In this document: positions 27,622 through 37,296 of the stretch, piece after piece
Layout: each line of letters opens with the position of its first letter
How positions within the stretch are numbered: position 1 is the stretch's first letter
DNA from: Aquamicrobium aerolatum DSM 21857
GTDB taxonomy: Bacteria > Pseudomonadota > Alphaproteobacteria > Rhizobiales > Rhizobiaceae
Assembly (NCBI RefSeq): GCF_900113935.1
Contig: NZ_FORF01000008.1
Location: 106,748 to 170,747 of the forward strand
Length of the DNA: 64,000 bases
Reading direction: 5' to 3'
Translations under genes and position numbers: made by a program
Notes under the pieces: model-generated
Told to the model about the DNA's origin: nothing
Databases searched by the model: none
The model's input: the letters and a program-made list of their open reading frames with translations, nothing else

Positions 27622-28662
27622 ATGACCAACCCATCATTGTCGCGGATTTTCGCGATCGCTCTCGCGGCGGGCACCATGCTGACGATGCCCGTTGCAGCCT
27701 TGCATGCGCAGGAAGGACCAGGAGCAGGCAAGACCGTGCGCATGGCGCAAGCCACCTGGGATACCGGCTGGTTCGAGGCCGCCATCTACAAGCAGTTGAT
27801 CGAAAAGCTCGGCTATACGGTTGAAGGGCCGACGACGCTCGACAATCCGCCATTCTATCAGGCCGTGGCGCAGGGCGATCTGGACCTGTGGGTGAACGGC
27901 TGGTTCCCGCTGCACAATTCCTATGAGAGCACGTATTCGCAAGGTGCCGAACTGGTCGGCTACGTCGCCAAGGGCGGCGCTCTTGAAGGTTATCTCGTCG
28001 ACAAGGCTTCGGTCGAGAAATTCGGCATCAAGACGCTCGACGATTTCAAGCGCGATGACGTGAAGGCGGCTTTTGACCGGGATGGCGACGGCAAGGCGGA
28101 TCTAGTTGCCTGCCCGCCGGGCTGGGGCTGCGAAATCACCATCGAACACCACATGGATGCGTACGGCTTGCGCGATCACGTCAACCCGATCAAGGCGAGC
28201 TACTCCGCGTCGATGGCCGATGCAGTTGCCGCTTACGGCGAAGGCTCGTCGATCTTCTTTTATACCTGGACGCCAAACTGGACGGTTGACGCCCTGAAGC
28301 CAGGTGAAGACGTCATGTGGATCGAAGTTCCGGAAGTGAACCTGCCGGAGGCGCAGAAGGATCTGGAGTCGGCTGCTACGCTTCCGGGCGTGACCGGTTG
28401 CGTCAACGATCCATGCAAGCTGGGCTTCCCGGCCAACGACATTCGTCCGGTGGTGAATTCGGAATTCCTGAAGGCCAATCCATCGGTCAAGGCATTGCTG
28501 GAAGCTGCGTCGATCCCGATTGCCGACATCTTTTCACAGAATGCCAAGATGAATGATGGCGAAGGCAGCAATGCCGATGTCGAACGCCATGCCACCGAGT
28601 GGATCGCGGCCAATAGCGATCTGGTCAATGGCTGGATCGAAACGGCACGTGCGGCCAAGTAA
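27622..28662 (+). CDS. Glycine betaine/proline ABC transporter substrate-binding protein (ProX-like)
   Basis: A 346-aa periplasmic protein with a signal peptide ending near residue 29 (LHAQ) and an OpuAC/ProX fold. Aromatic residues in DLWVNGWFPLHNSYE and IFFYTWTPNW are placed like the tryptophan cage that binds quaternary ammonium groups in ProX. Two Cys pairs (CPPGWGC, CVNDPC) suggest disulfides. An 82-bp gap separates it from the permease, and a hairpin follows it. Confidence 0.93.
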   Translation: MTNPSLSRIFAIALAAGTMLTMPVAALHAQEGPGAGKTVRMAQATWDTGWFEAAIYKQLIEKLGYTVEGPTTLDNPPFYQAVAQGDLDLWVNGWFPLHNSYESTYSQGAELVGYVAKGGALEGYLVDKASVEKFGIKTLDDFKRDDVKAAFDRDGDGKADLVACPPGWGCEITIEHHMDAYGLRDHVNPIKASYSASMADAVAAYGEGSSIFFYTWTPNWTVDALKPGEDVMWIEVPEVNLPEAQKDLESAATLPGVTGCVNDPCKLGFPANDIRPVVNSEFLKANPSVKALLEAASIPIADIFSQNAKMNDGEGSNADVERHATEWIAANSDLVNGWIETARAAK

Positions 28663-28670
28663 TGAAAAGC

Positions 28671-28696
28671 GGCAACGGCGCTTTGTCGCCGTTGCC
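28671..28696 (+). terminator. Hairpin after the betaine transporter operon
   Basis: GGCAACGGCG and CGCCGTTGCC form a perfect 10-bp stem with a 6-nt loop, 8 bp after the proX-like stop. There is no strong T-run, so it may be an attenuating or Rho-aided terminator. Confidence 0.6.
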
Positions 28697-28716
28697 ATCT
28701 TCTGCGTTGAGAAGGA

Positions 28717-29085
28717 ATGAGTTCGATGAATGCCGGCACGTACGATGACGACACGCTGGGCGGACGGATGTCGTTGTGCAGGGAGAACCGGGGAATGAGC
28801 GTCGAGGAGGCTGCGGGCCATCTTGGCGTGTTGGCGGAAAGCTGGGAAGCCTGGGAGCGCGACCGCGACGTTCCGCGCGCCAATCGACTGAGCATGATCG
28901 CGGGTCTGCTGGGGGTGACCCCGTCATGGCTGCTCTCTGGCCAGGGCGCAGGACCGGTCGAGGTCAAGACGACGGAGCCAGACGATCTTCTGCGGGCCGT
29001 CAAAGACGCGTCCGAAGAAGTGGCGGCCTTGAACAAGCGCATTGACGACATCGCAGCCAGACTTGCACAGCGAAACAAGCTGTAG
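28717..29085 (+). CDS. XRE family helix-turn-helix regulator
   Basis: A 122-aa protein with an XRE/Cro HTH at residues ~15-75 (LCRENRGMSVEEAAGHLGV, then ANRLSMIAGLLGV) and a C-terminal coiled-coil-like tail (EEVAALNKRIDDIAARLA) that may dimerise. It stands just downstream of the betaine transporter operon, with a hairpin between. A second ATG lies 9 bp inside; both follow a GAAGGA site. Its target is unknown. Confidence 0.85.
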   Translation: MSSMNAGTYDDDTLGGRMSLCRENRGMSVEEAAGHLGVLAESWEAWERDRDVPRANRLSMIAGLLGVTPSWLLSGQGAGPVEVKTTEPDDLLRAVKDASEEVAALNKRIDDIAARLAQRNKL

Positions 29086-29253
29086 GGCAGCCCACTCAGA
29101 AGGGGCGGGAGCTTCGTTACCTGTCCAGCCAGATGAATTAAACATGGAGAAGCCGCCGATATCCGGTAGGGTATCTGCGCGCGGTGCCGCATTTTTGCCA
29201 GCGGGGCCGTGCAAGAGGCGCGGGTCTTTCGAAGTGAGTTTCCGGGAATTGTA

Positions 29254-30486
29254 ATGTTTGACGAACTGGTGAACGTTCATCCGCTGGTTGCGACCGGTGG
29301 GGCGCTCGTGCTTCTTTCCCTGGCGGCGTTGTTCGCAAATTTCGTCGTCAAGGCGCTGTTGCTGCGTGGGTTGAACAAGGTTTTGACCTACACCGCCTAT
29401 GGCCGCGACCCTGAACTGCGCCGTCACGGGTTCATCGAGCGCCTCGCGAACGTGATGCCTGCGCTGGTCATTTCCGCCGGGATCGCTTTGGTGCCGCATC
29501 TTCCGGCATTTGTCGTTGCGGTCGTGCAGAACGTGGCGACGGCGTTCATCATGCTGATGGTCGCGATGGCGATCAGTGCCTTCTTCAACATCATCGACAC
29601 CATCTATCACCGGCGTCCGGAAGCGCGGATGAAGCCGATCAAAGGCTATGTCCAGGTGGTCAAGATCGCCGTCTATGTCATCGCCGCGTTGCTGATGATC
29701 GCGACGCTGGTGGACAGATCGCCGCTGATCCTGCTGTCGGGTCTTGGTGCCATGGCAGCGGTTCTGATCCTGGTGTTTCAGGACACGCTGCTGTCGCTGG
29801 TGGCAGGCATTCAGATTTCCTCGACCGACATGGTGCGTGTCGGCGACTGGATCGAGATGCCCGGCCAGAATGCCGACGGTGACGTCATCGAGATCGCGCT
29901 CCATACGGTGAAGGTGCAGAACTTTGACCGCACGATCACGACGGTGCCAATCCGCAAGCTGGTGACCGACCCGTTCAAGAACTGGCGCGGCATGCAGGAA
30001 TCGGGCGGGCGCAGGATCAAGCGTTCGCTGTATCTCGACCAGACCAGCGTCTCGTTCCTCAGCCCGGAAGATCAGGAGCGTCTGGAGGAGTTCGGCCATC
30101 TGGAGACCTATCTCAAGCACAAGCGCGACGAGCTGGCCGCGTGGAACGCCAAGTTGGGCGCGCGCGCGCGGGTGCCCGCGAATACCCGTCGTTCGACAAA
30201 TCTCGGCACCTTCCGGGCTTATGTCGACAATTACCTGCGCAACCATCCGGGCGTGCACAAGGGCATGACGATCATGGTGCGCCAGTTGCAGCCGGGGCCG
30301 GAAGGGCTTCCGCTGGAGATTTACTGCTTCACCAACACCGTGGCGTGGGTGCAGTATGAAGGCATCCAGGCAGACATTTTCGATCACCTGATCGCGATCC
30401 TGCCGGAGTTCGGCTTGCGCGTATTCCAGAACCCGAGTGGCAACGACCTGCGTGCAATGACGCAGGCAGAGGCCGCTCTGGTCTAG
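29254..30486 (+). CDS. Mechanosensitive channel, YbdG/MscM-like (MscS family)
   Basis: A 410-aa membrane protein with hydrophobic segments at ~10-40, 60-120 and 130-160, then the MscS pore and beta domain (LILLSGLGAMAAVLILVFQD, SLVAGIQISSTDMVRVGDWI). The C-terminus (ADIFDHLIAILPEFGLRVFQ) is characteristic of YbdG rather than of short MscS. It would act in response to osmotic shock, which suits a neighbour of a betaine uptake system. The upstream in-frame codon at 29209 lacks a ribosome site. The stop overlaps the stop of the convergent glycerate kinase gene within CTAG. Confidence 0.9.
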   Translation: MFDELVNVHPLVATGGALVLLSLAALFANFVVKALLLRGLNKVLTYTAYGRDPELRRHGFIERLANVMPALVISAGIALVPHLPAFVVAVVQNVATAFIMLMVAMAISAFFNIIDTIYHRRPEARMKPIKGYVQVVKIAVYVIAALLMIATLVDRSPLILLSGLGAMAAVLILVFQDTLLSLVAGIQISSTDMVRVGDWIEMPGQNADGDVIEIALHTVKVQNFDRTITTVPIRKLVTDPFKNWRGMQESGGRRIKRSLYLDQTSVSFLSPEDQERLEEFGHLETYLKHKRDELAAWNAKLGARARVPANTRRSTNLGTFRAYVDNYLRNHPGVHKGMTIMVRQLQPGPEGLPLEIYCFTNTVAWVQYEGIQADIFDHLIAILPEFGLRVFQNPSGNDLRAMTQAEAALV

Positions 30487-31730
30487 ACAATCAGGATCGC
30501 GCGGAAATCGTTGACATTGGTGAGGGTGGGGCCGGTGATGACCTGATCCTCAATCGCCGCAAAGAAACTGTGGGCGTCGTTGTCGAGGAGCGCCGCCTTG
30601 GCGTCAACGCCAGCTGCGGGGGCCTTGGTCAGCGTGTCCGGTCCAATCACCGCGCCGGCAATTTCAGCGGCTCCATCGACGCCGTCAGTATCGCAGGCGA
30701 TGGCGAAGATGCCGTCTGCGCCATTCAACGCGATGGCAAGGGCAAGGCAGAATTCCGCGTTGGGGCCACCGGACCCATCGCCAGTGCGCGTGACGGTCAG
30801 TTCCCCGCCGGAGAGCAGCAGGAGCGGCGGTGAGCCTGCTGGGCGTTCCGCCTGGTAGCGCAAGGCAAGTTGTGCCTGTTCCTGCGCGACGATCCGCGCT
30901 TCGCCCTCAAGGTCGGTTCCGAGCACGACGACTTCACAGCCTTGCGCCATTGCCATGTCCGCCGCGGCGGCAATGGATTGCGCTGGCGCGGCAATGACGC
31001 GGTTTTCGGTGGAGGCAAGACGCGGGTCGGCCGAACCAACCACCATGCTTTCGCGCAAAGCGGCATCGACCTGTGGCGAGACCGGAATTTTCCACTTGTC
31101 CAAAATGGCGCGCGCGGTCGAGGACGCGCTGTCTTCGGCGACAGTCGGCCCGGAGCCGATGATGGCAGGCTCGTCGCCCGGCACGTCCGAGATCATCAGG
31201 CAGAGCATCGATGCGGGGTATGCGGCCGCTGCGAGTTGGCCGCCCTTCACACAGCTGAGATGTTTTCGGACGAGGTTCATCTCGCCGATTGGCGCGCCAC
31301 TGGCGAGAAGGGCCGCATTGATGGCCTTCTTGTCCTCAAGCGTCAGGCCCGGCGCGGGCGCGCAGAGCAGGGAAGACGCACCACCTGAGATCAGTGTGAG
31401 CACGAAATCGTCTGCGCCGAGGCTGGAGAGAAGCGCGAGCATCCGCTCGGTCGCGGCGACGCCCGCAGCGTCGGGCACGGGATGTGCAGCCTCGACAATC
31501 TCGATGCTCTGGCAGGGGCGGGCGTGTCCGTAGCGGGTAATCACCAGGCCTTCGCACGGACCCCACGCCGCCTCAACGGCTTCCGCCATCCGGGCACTTG
31601 CCTTGCCGGCACCCACCACAACGACGCGGCCTGGAGGGCGCGGCGGCAGGTGGTTCGGAACGATGAGCATCGGGTCGGCGACTGCAACCGCGCGTGAAGA
31701 AAGCTCTCGCAGGAGGCTGAAAGAAGTCAT
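30483..31730 (-). CDS. Glycerate 2-kinase, GckA/TtuD (MOFRL) family
   Basis: A 415-aa kinase phosphorylating D-glycerate to 2-phosphoglycerate. It has an N-terminal DUF4147 domain (VVVVGAGKASARMAEAVE) and a C-terminal MOFRL domain (LLLLSGGELTVTRTGDGSGGPNAEF). A conserved LISGGASSLLCAP loop lies in the middle. ATG 31730 is preferred to longer frames because the family starts close to it. It feeds glyoxylate, hydroxypyruvate or tartrate breakdown products into glycolysis. It overlaps the convergent channel gene by its stop. Confidence 0.9.
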   Translation of the reverse strand: MTSFSLLRELSSRAVAVADPMLIVPNHLPPRPPGRVVVVGAGKASARMAEAVEAAWGPCEGLVITRYGHARPCQSIEIVEAAHPVPDAAGVAATERMLALLSSLGADDFVLTLISGGASSLLCAPAPGLTLEDKKAINAALLASGAPIGEMNLVRKHLSCVKGGQLAAAAYPASMLCLMISDVPGDEPAIIGSGPTVAEDSASSTARAILDKWKIPVSPQVDAALRESMVVGSADPRLASTENRVIAAPAQSIAAAADMAMAQGCEVVVLGTDLEGEARIVAQEQAQLALRYQAERPAGSPPLLLLSGGELTVTRTGDGSGGPNAEFCLALAIALNGADGIFAIACDTDGVDGAAEIAGAVIGPDTLTKAPAAGVDAKAALLDNDAHSFFAAIEDQVITGPTLTNVNDFRAILIV

Positions 31731-31776
31731 CGTGAGCACTCTTCCAAAATGGCAAGCGCGAACCATGGCCGAAGTA

Positions 31777-31804
31777 AAAAGCCGCTGCGGGTGCAGCGGC
31801 TTTT
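31777..31804. terminator. Bidirectional terminator between MetE-like gene and glycerate kinase
   Basis: AAAAGCCGCTGC-GGGT-GCAGCGGCTTTT: a perfect stem flanked by A and T runs. It lies 13 bp after the MetE-like stop and 46 bp upstream of the kinase start. Confidence 0.85.
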
Positions 31805-31816
31805 CGTATGTCGGAA

Positions 31817-32935
31817 TCAGGCTTCGCCCCAGACCGCCTGCGCCGTCGCCGTCACCAGTTCCAGCTTGCGGCGCTGGTCGTCTTCGGTGATCGAATTGCC
31901 TTCCTCGGTGGAGGCAAAGCCGCACTGCGGCGCGATGCCGAGCTGGTCGAGATCGGCATATTTCGATGCTTCGTCGAACTTGCGCTTCAGATCGTCGAGG
32001 CTTTCCAGCTCTGCGGTCTTCGTGGTGATGAAGCCCGGATAGACGCGCTGCTTGCCCTTGGAAAGCAGGCGCAGCGGCTCAAGGCCGCCGGCGCGGTCCG
32101 TGTCGTATTCCATGAAGAACAGGTCGACGCCGGTCTTGTTGAAGATCGCATCGGCAGCCGGATCGTATGCGCCTTCGGCGATCCAGGTCGACTTGAAGTT
32201 GCCACGGCACATATGCATGCCGATCAGCATGTCTTCGGGGCGGTTCTTGATCGCCTCGTTCATCATCCAGGCGTACTGGTCGATCAGCCAGTCGGGATCG
32301 GTGCCTTCAAGCTTCTTTTCTTCGCGGATTTTCGGATCGCACAGATAGGCGAAGAAAATGTCGTCCATCTGCAGATAGCGGCAGCCAGCGTCATAAAATG
32401 CCTGCACAGCCTTGGCGTAGGTCTTCGCGAGGTCGGCGAACAGCGCCTCGATGTCGTCGCGGTATGGCTTGTAGCCGATGTCGGCGTTGGCGACGCGGAA
32501 GTGGCAGCAGCTCGGGCCGGGGATCGAAATCTTCGGCGTCACCGAGGTCACGGATGCGAGGAAGCGGAAATGCTCGAGCATCGGATGATCGTCGGGGAAG
32601 TCGACGGCGCCATTGATGGTCGGGAAGATCGGGCGGGTGTTGGCGCCCTTGAAGTTGTGGCCGGTGGAGACGTTGCGCTCGACGAACTCGAACCCCACGA
32701 GGTCCTGCATGAAGTCATAGTGCCAGAACGAGCGGCGGATTTCGCCGTCGGTGACGACCTTGAGGCCGACCGATTCCTGAAGCTTGACGACGTCGCGGAT
32801 CGCCTCGTCTTCGACTTCTTTCAGCTGCTCAGCCGAAATCGTCTTTTCGGCGAACTGCTTGCGGGCAACCTTGACGGATTCCGGGCGAAGAAGCGAGCCA
32901 ACGTGATCGGCGCGATAGAGTGGCGTATGAGACAT
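31817..32935 (-). CDS. MetE-like cobalamin-independent methyltransferase (short form)
   Basis: A 372-aa single-barrel protein of the MetE C-terminal / UROD superfamily. Zn-ligand motifs of MetE are visible: MHMCRGNF (His-x-Cys) and PQCGFAS (Cys). It lacks the N-terminal MetE barrel, so it is a core-type enzyme; the methyl donor could be methyltetrahydrofolate or another methylated corrinoid or amine and is not determined. The start MSHTPLYRADHVGS follows AGAGGA on the minus strand. It is upstream of the glycerate kinase gene but separated from it by a terminator. Confidence 0.82.
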   Translation of the reverse strand: MSHTPLYRADHVGSLLRPESVKVARKQFAEKTISAEQLKEVEDEAIRDVVKLQESVGLKVVTDGEIRRSFWHYDFMQDLVGFEFVERNVSTGHNFKGANTRPIFPTINGAVDFPDDHPMLEHFRFLASVTSVTPKISIPGPSCCHFRVANADIGYKPYRDDIEALFADLAKTYAKAVQAFYDAGCRYLQMDDIFFAYLCDPKIREEKKLEGTDPDWLIDQYAWMMNEAIKNRPEDMLIGMHMCRGNFKSTWIAEGAYDPAADAIFNKTGVDLFFMEYDTDRAGGLEPLRLLSKGKQRVYPGFITTKTAELESLDDLKRKFDEASKYADLDQLGIAPQCGFASTEEGNSITEDDQRRKLELVTATAQAVWGEA

Positions 32936-33008
32936 GATTTTCCTCTGGGTAGCGCGAACAATGCAATCGGTCGAATGACGTGTCGTCGCTCTATCAGCTT
33001 CGCTCGCG

Positions 33009-33758
33009 CTATTCCACGTCGAATGGCGCGACCGAAGCCAGAGCGCCCTCGGCGTAGGTGAGCGAAAATCCCGATGCCACATCGCCGTGCGTCAGCACGA
33101 TTTCCAGCCTGCTGCCGTCGAGCCCGGCGCTTTCGAATTCAATCTGCTCGCCATTTTCCCAGGCCGTGCCCGTGATTTCCTGATATTTCTGTTCCAGCTC
33201 GATCCGGTATGTCTTGCCGGAACTTTCCCATTCCCACGTTCCCGCGATCTGCGCGGGCACGACCCATTTGTAGATGTTGATGCCGTTGATCTTCAGGCGT
33301 TCGTCCGCCTGCCAGTCGCCCATGTCGAAAGCGTGCGAAACGATGCGGGTGCCGGGGCGCAACTCCTTGAGCAGTCGGGGGCGAAGCTGGACGTTGATCG
33401 ACTGCAGAAGATAAAGCGTCACCACCGTGGCGGGGCTGACATCGACCGTGAAAATGTCGTCCTCGATGAAATCGACGAGATATTCGACACCGGCCCAGCC
33501 GGCAAATTCCATCGCATCGGCAACCCGGACGGGGTCAATGTCGATGCCGACGCCATGCGCGTCGCGTTCCTTGGCTGCCGCGATCAGGATCCGCCCATCG
33601 CCGGACCCCAGATCATAGACGACGTCTTTGGAACCGACGCGTGCCAGATTGAGCATGGCGCTGACGACTTCTTCCTCGGTTGGCACGAAGGGCACCGCGA
33701 GAAAGAAATTGTCGTGCTCGGTGGAGTAGTTGTCGATGTCGTAGGAATTGCTGAACAC
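33009..33758 (-). CDS. Class I SAM-dependent methyltransferase-like protein
   Basis: A 249-aa protein whose N-terminal half has a Rossmann methyltransferase motif I (VVYDLGSGDGRILIAAA, residues ~47-63) and motif II-like GVGIDIDP. The C-terminal ~100 residues are rich in beta strands (WEWESSGKTYRIELEQ) and may be a separate module not typical of small methyltransferases. Substrate is unknown. The gene lies 73 bp upstream of the MetE-like gene on the same strand and may be transcribed with it. Confidence 0.75.
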   Translation of the reverse strand: MFSNSYDIDNYSTEHDNFFLAVPFVPTEEEVVSAMLNLARVGSKDVVYDLGSGDGRILIAAAKERDAHGVGIDIDPVRVADAMEFAGWAGVEYLVDFIEDDIFTVDVSPATVVTLYLLQSINVQLRPRLLKELRPGTRIVSHAFDMGDWQADERLKINGINIYKWVVPAQIAGTWEWESSGKTYRIELEQKYQEITGTAWENGEQIEFESAGLDGSRLEIVLTHGDVASGFSLTYAEGALASVAPFDVE

Positions 33759-33943
33759 GGGATTTGCCTGTGATGGAACCGATGATGGAGCACCGCCACG
33801 GAGCGCCAGGTCACCTGCTGCCTGTGTTCAGACAGCAGAACCGGGGCGCTCGACGTGGCCGAGCTGATGGTACATTTCCCCGGCTATGTAGGGCAGGCGG
33901 CAGCTAAATGCCATGCCGCCTCCAAAATGCGACATCTTCTCGA

Positions 33944-35974
33944 TCAAAGGGCATTCATGGTCAGCAGCTCGTAGGCTGCAACCTGCTCGTCGCTCTGGTT
34001 GAAAACGGCAACATCCCAGCGCACCTCGCCATACTCGTCGTTGCGCCGGGTTTTGTGTTTCGCGGTCAGGCGAACCTTCAGGCTGTCGCCGGGCGAAACC
34101 GGCTTCATGAAGCGCAGATTGTCGAGCCCGTAGTTCGCGAGAACCGGGCCCGGAGCAGGGTCCACAAACAGGCCAGCTGCAAAGCTCAGGATTAGATAGC
34201 CATGCGCGACACGGCCGGGGAAGAACGGGTTCGCCTTGGCGGCGTCCTCGTCCATATGGGCATAGAACGTGTCGCCGGTGAAATTGGCGAAATGCTCGAT
34301 GTCGTCCAGCGAAACTGTCCGGCTTTCAGTCCATAAGGTGTGACCGAGATCGAGCTCCGAGAAGCGCATCCTGAATGGATGGCGTTTTTCCTCGTCTGTT
34401 GTTGAGCCCGCGACCCATGTCTTCGTGATGGCGCTCAACAGATCGGGACTGCCCTGGATCGCCGTGCGTTGCATGTAGTGCATGACGCCGCGAATGCCGC
34501 CCATTTCCTCGCCGCCACCGGCACGACCGGGGCCGCCATGGATCATGTGCGGCAGGGGCGAGCCGTGGCCGGTTGCATCCTTGCCGGTGTCGCGGTTGGC
34601 GAAGTAGAGGCGGCCATGATAGGCGCCAGACGCCTCGACCATCTGCCGCGCGACTGCGGGGTCATGGGTGAACACCGACGCCACCAGCGAGCCGCCGCCG
34701 CGATTGGCGAGCGCCGCAGCATGGCCAATGTCGCGATAGCCCATGACGGTCGATACCGGCCCGAATGCCTCGACGGAGTGGATGTGATCGGCTTTGTCGG
34801 GATCGTCGCAGGCAAACAGCAGCGGCGAGATGAACGCGCCGTTTTCGGCATCCGCGCCTTCGACCGTTACCTTGTCGGCGTCGCCATAGACCAGCCGCGC
34901 CTCGCGCGCGATGATCGCTGCCTTCTCGCGCACGTCGTTGCGCTGGGCGATGCTGGCGAGCGCACCCATGCGGGTTGCCTCATTGCGTGGATCGCCGATG
35001 ACGGTCTTTGCCAGTCTGCCCGACAGCGCTTCAATCACCGCCTCGCGCGCGGCATCCGGCACGATGATGCGGCGGATTGCCGTGCATTTCTGGCCGGCTT
35101 TGGCCGTCATTTCGCGATGCACTTCCTTGATGAAGGCGTCGAACTCTGGCGTGTCAGGAGTTGCGTCCGGACCGAACACCGAAGCATTGAGCGAATCCTG
35201 CTCGGCGATAAAGCGGACAGAGTTGGAAAGCAGGTTTGGCTTGCTGCGCAGCATCGAAGCCGTGGCCGCGGAGCCGGTGAAGGAGACGACGTCCTGCGAC
35301 ATCAATCCGTCGAGCAGATCGCCGGTAGACCCTGCGACGAACTGCACTGCGCCGTCGGGCAGGATGCCGGACTCGATGATCATGCGGAATGCGGCTTCGG
35401 CCAGCCATGCGGTTGCGGATGCCGGCTTGACGATGGCGGGTACGCCCGCCAGCAGTGTCGGCGCGAGCTTTTCCAGCATGCCCCAGACGGGGAAATTGAA
35501 GGCGTTGATGTGAACGGCGACACCATGCAGCGAGGTGGCGACATGCTGGCCGAGGAAATTGCCGCTGCGGGACAGTTGCTCCAGTGCGCCATCAATGAAA
35601 ATGGTGTCATCCGGCATCTCACGCCGGCCCTTCGAGGCGTAGACGAACAGGGTCGCAATGCCGCCGTCAATGTCGATCATCGAATCGGATTTGGTCGCGC
35701 CGGTCTCATAGGACAGTTCATAGAGCGGCTCGCGGCGCTCGTTGAGATATTGCGCCAGCGCCTTCAGCTTTGCAGCGCGTTGATGAAATGTCAGGGCGCG
35801 CAAGGCAGGACCGCCGACAGTGCGCGCATGATTGGCCATGGCCGGAAAGTCGAGGTCGTATTTGCCAAGCTGCGCGAAGCTTTTGCCGGTGATGGCGCTG
35901 CGCAGCGGCGTCAACTGTCCCTGTGGTGCGATCCATTTGCCGGCGGCGTAGCTGTTGAGGGTGAGAATTGTCAT
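33944..35974 (-). CDS. paaZ: Bifunctional PaaZ: oxepin-CoA hydrolase / semialdehyde dehydrogenase
   Basis: A 676-aa enzyme for ring opening in aerobic phenylacetate degradation. The N-terminal aldehyde dehydrogenase domain (residues ~1-520) has [14 protein letters not shown] and [11 protein letters not shown] with the catalytic Cys. The C-terminal MaoC-like hydratase domain (~530-676) has [16 protein letters not shown]. Hydrolysed oxepin-CoA is oxidised to 3-oxo-5,6-dehydrosuberyl-CoA. The ATG overlaps the stop of the upstream P450 gene (ATGA), so the two are translationally coupled. Confidence 0.95.
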   Translation of the reverse strand: MTILTLNSYAAGKWIAPQGQLTPLRSAITGKSFAQLGKYDLDFPAMANHARTVGGPALRALTFHQRAAKLKALAQYLNERREPLYELSYETGATKSDSMIDIDGGIATLFVYASKGRREMPDDTIFIDGALEQLSRSGNFLGQHVATSLHGVAVHINAFNFPVWGMLEKLAPTLLAGVPAIVKPASATAWLAEAAFRMIIESGILPDGAVQFVAGSTGDLLDGLMSQDVVSFTGSAATASMLRSKPNLLSNSVRFIAEQDSLNASVFGPDATPDTPEFDAFIKEVHREMTAKAGQKCTAIRRIIVPDAAREAVIEALSGRLAKTVIGDPRNEATRMGALASIAQRNDVREKAAIIAREARLVYGDADKVTVEGADAENGAFISPLLFACDDPDKADHIHSVEAFGPVSTVMGYRDIGHAAALANRGGGSLVASVFTHDPAVARQMVEASGAYHGRLYFANRDTGKDATGHGSPLPHMIHGGPGRAGGGEEMGGIRGVMHYMQRTAIQGSPDLLSAITKTWVAGSTTDEEKRHPFRMRFSELDLGHTLWTESRTVSLDDIEHFANFTGDTFYAHMDEDAAKANPFFPGRVAHGYLILSFAAGLFVDPAPGPVLANYGLDNLRFMKPVSPGDSLKVRLTAKHKTRRNDEYGEVRWDVAVFNQSDEQVAAYELLTMNAL

Positions 35975-37209
35975 GGCTGCTCCTCTGGCGTGACGCGGGC
36001 GGGAAAGTTGGAAAAGCCGCGGAAGCGCACGCGGCCAGTACGTTGCGGCTGGCCCGACAGCTGGTAGTCAGGAAATCTGTGCAGGAATCTGCTGATTGCA
36101 ATGCGCCCTTCCATGCGCGCCAGCGAGAATCCGGCGCACAGATGCGGTCCTTGCCCGAAGGCGAGGTGGCGGTTTGGTTTGCGACCGAGGTCCAGAGTGT
36201 CCGGGGTTTCGAACTGGCGGGGGTCGCGGTTGGCAGCGCCGATGCAGAGATGAATGCGCGTGCCTGCAGGGATTTCCTCATCGTGGAATGTCACAGCCTC
36301 CGTCGTCATCCGGTTGCCCAGCTGGTTGGGTGACTGGAAGCGCAGGAACTCGTCGACCGCCGTGTCGATCAGGTCTGGATTATCGATCAGACGCTGCTTT
36401 TCTTCCGGCCATTCGATCAGTTCGAACAGCGCATTGCCGATCAGGTTGGTGGTCGTCTCGTGTCCGGCATTGAGGATGAAGATGCAGTTCTGCAAAAGTT
36501 CCTCATCCGATAGTTGCTCGCCCTCATTGCCGTTCAGCAGGCGGGTCAGCACGTCGGTTGCCGGATCGCCGGGACTTTTGCGCCGGCGCGCCGCCAGATC
36601 GGCGAGATAGGCCTTGAATTGCGTGACCGCGCGGTTGCCCAGATCGTGCTGCTCAGGCGTCAGCGTCGGCTCCAGCGCGCCGAGGATGGCCAGCGACCAG
36701 TCGCGCAGCGGTCCGCGCTCCTCATGCGGCATGACGAACAGATTGCCGATCACCTCAACCGGGATCGCCGAGGCAAAATCCTCGATCAGGTCGACGTCGC
36801 GCTTTTCAGCCATATTGGCGAGAAGGCTGTCGACCAGCGCAACAAGGCCCGGCTCCAACGCCGCAATTGCCCGCGGCGTCAGGGCGCCCATCATGATCTT
36901 TCGCACGCGCGTATGCAGCGGCGGATCGCTGAAGACCAGGCTGGTCGTGTGATGGTCATAGAGCGGCGTCGCGCCGAATTTCGGCAGGAACTCGACCTTC
37001 TTGTCGGACGAAAACGCCTTGGTATCGCGATAAACCCTGTCGAGATCTGCATATCGTGACAGCATCACCGAGCCATCGGCAAAGCGTTTCACCGGGGCGT
37101 GTTCCAGAAGCGCGCGATAGGTTGGAAAGGGGTCGTCCGCAAAGCCGGGCGGCAATGCGGTGATCTCGAACGAAGCCGCAAGCTCCTCGTCTGCCCTATG
37201 CTCTGCCAT
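35971..37209 (-). CDS. Cytochrome P450 coupled to paaZ
   Basis: A 412-aa soluble bacterial P450. It has the I-helix GHETT (residues ~248), the ExxR motif EFLR, and the heme loop FGQGPHLCAGFSLAR with the Cys thiolate ligand. P450s need a ferredoxin or reductase; PaaE or the GbcB-like protein are possible but unproven donors. Its stop overlaps the paaZ start and it shares the divergent promoter region with paaI-paaK, so it belongs to the phenylacetate regulon by layout. It might convert an aromatic into phenylacetate or a related acid (inference). No ferredoxin gene is adjacent. The P450 subfamily is not identifiable here. Confidence 0.9.
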   Translation of the reverse strand: MAEHRADEELAASFEITALPPGFADDPFPTYRALLEHAPVKRFADGSVMLSRYADLDRVYRDTKAFSSDKKVEFLPKFGATPLYDHHTTSLVFSDPPLHTRVRKIMMGALTPRAIAALEPGLVALVDSLLANMAEKRDVDLIEDFASAIPVEVIGNLFVMPHEERGPLRDWSLAILGALEPTLTPEQHDLGNRAVTQFKAYLADLAARRRKSPGDPATDVLTRLLNGNEGEQLSDEELLQNCIFILNAGHETTTNLIGNALFELIEWPEEKQRLIDNPDLIDTAVDEFLRFQSPNQLGNRMTTEAVTFHDEEIPAGTRIHLCIGAANRDPRQFETPDTLDLGRKPNRHLAFGQGPHLCAGFSLARMEGRIAISRFLHRFPDYQLSGQPQRTGRVRFRGFSNFPARVTPEEQP

Positions 37210-37240
37210 GCACGGTTCCTCCTCCCGCGAATTCCATGAG

Positions 37241-37262
37241 TATAATTGACCGTCTGGTCGGT
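37241..37262. promoter_or_regulatory. Candidate PaaR (TetR) operator and divergent promoter
   Basis: ACCG-TCTGGT-CGGT (37249-37262) is an inverted repeat between the divergent P450-paaZ and paaI-paaK units, and adjoining bases extend a TTGACC...GGTTTA-like arrangement. TATAAT stands on the plus strand at 37241-37246, and on the minus strand TATACT and TTGCAT form a loosely spaced pair around the repeat. The paaR gene sits in the plus-strand operon. The motif suits TetR-type regulators of phenylacetate genes; that identity is inference. Confidence 0.5.
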
Positions 37263-37296
37263 TTATGCAAGTCTGAACTCAGCGAGGGAGGAGCGC

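Noticed and set aside
28924..30387. 487-aa minus-strand open frame across the YbdG gene
   Set aside because: Antisense shadow of a well-supported channel gene; His/Arg-rich composition typical of a shadow.
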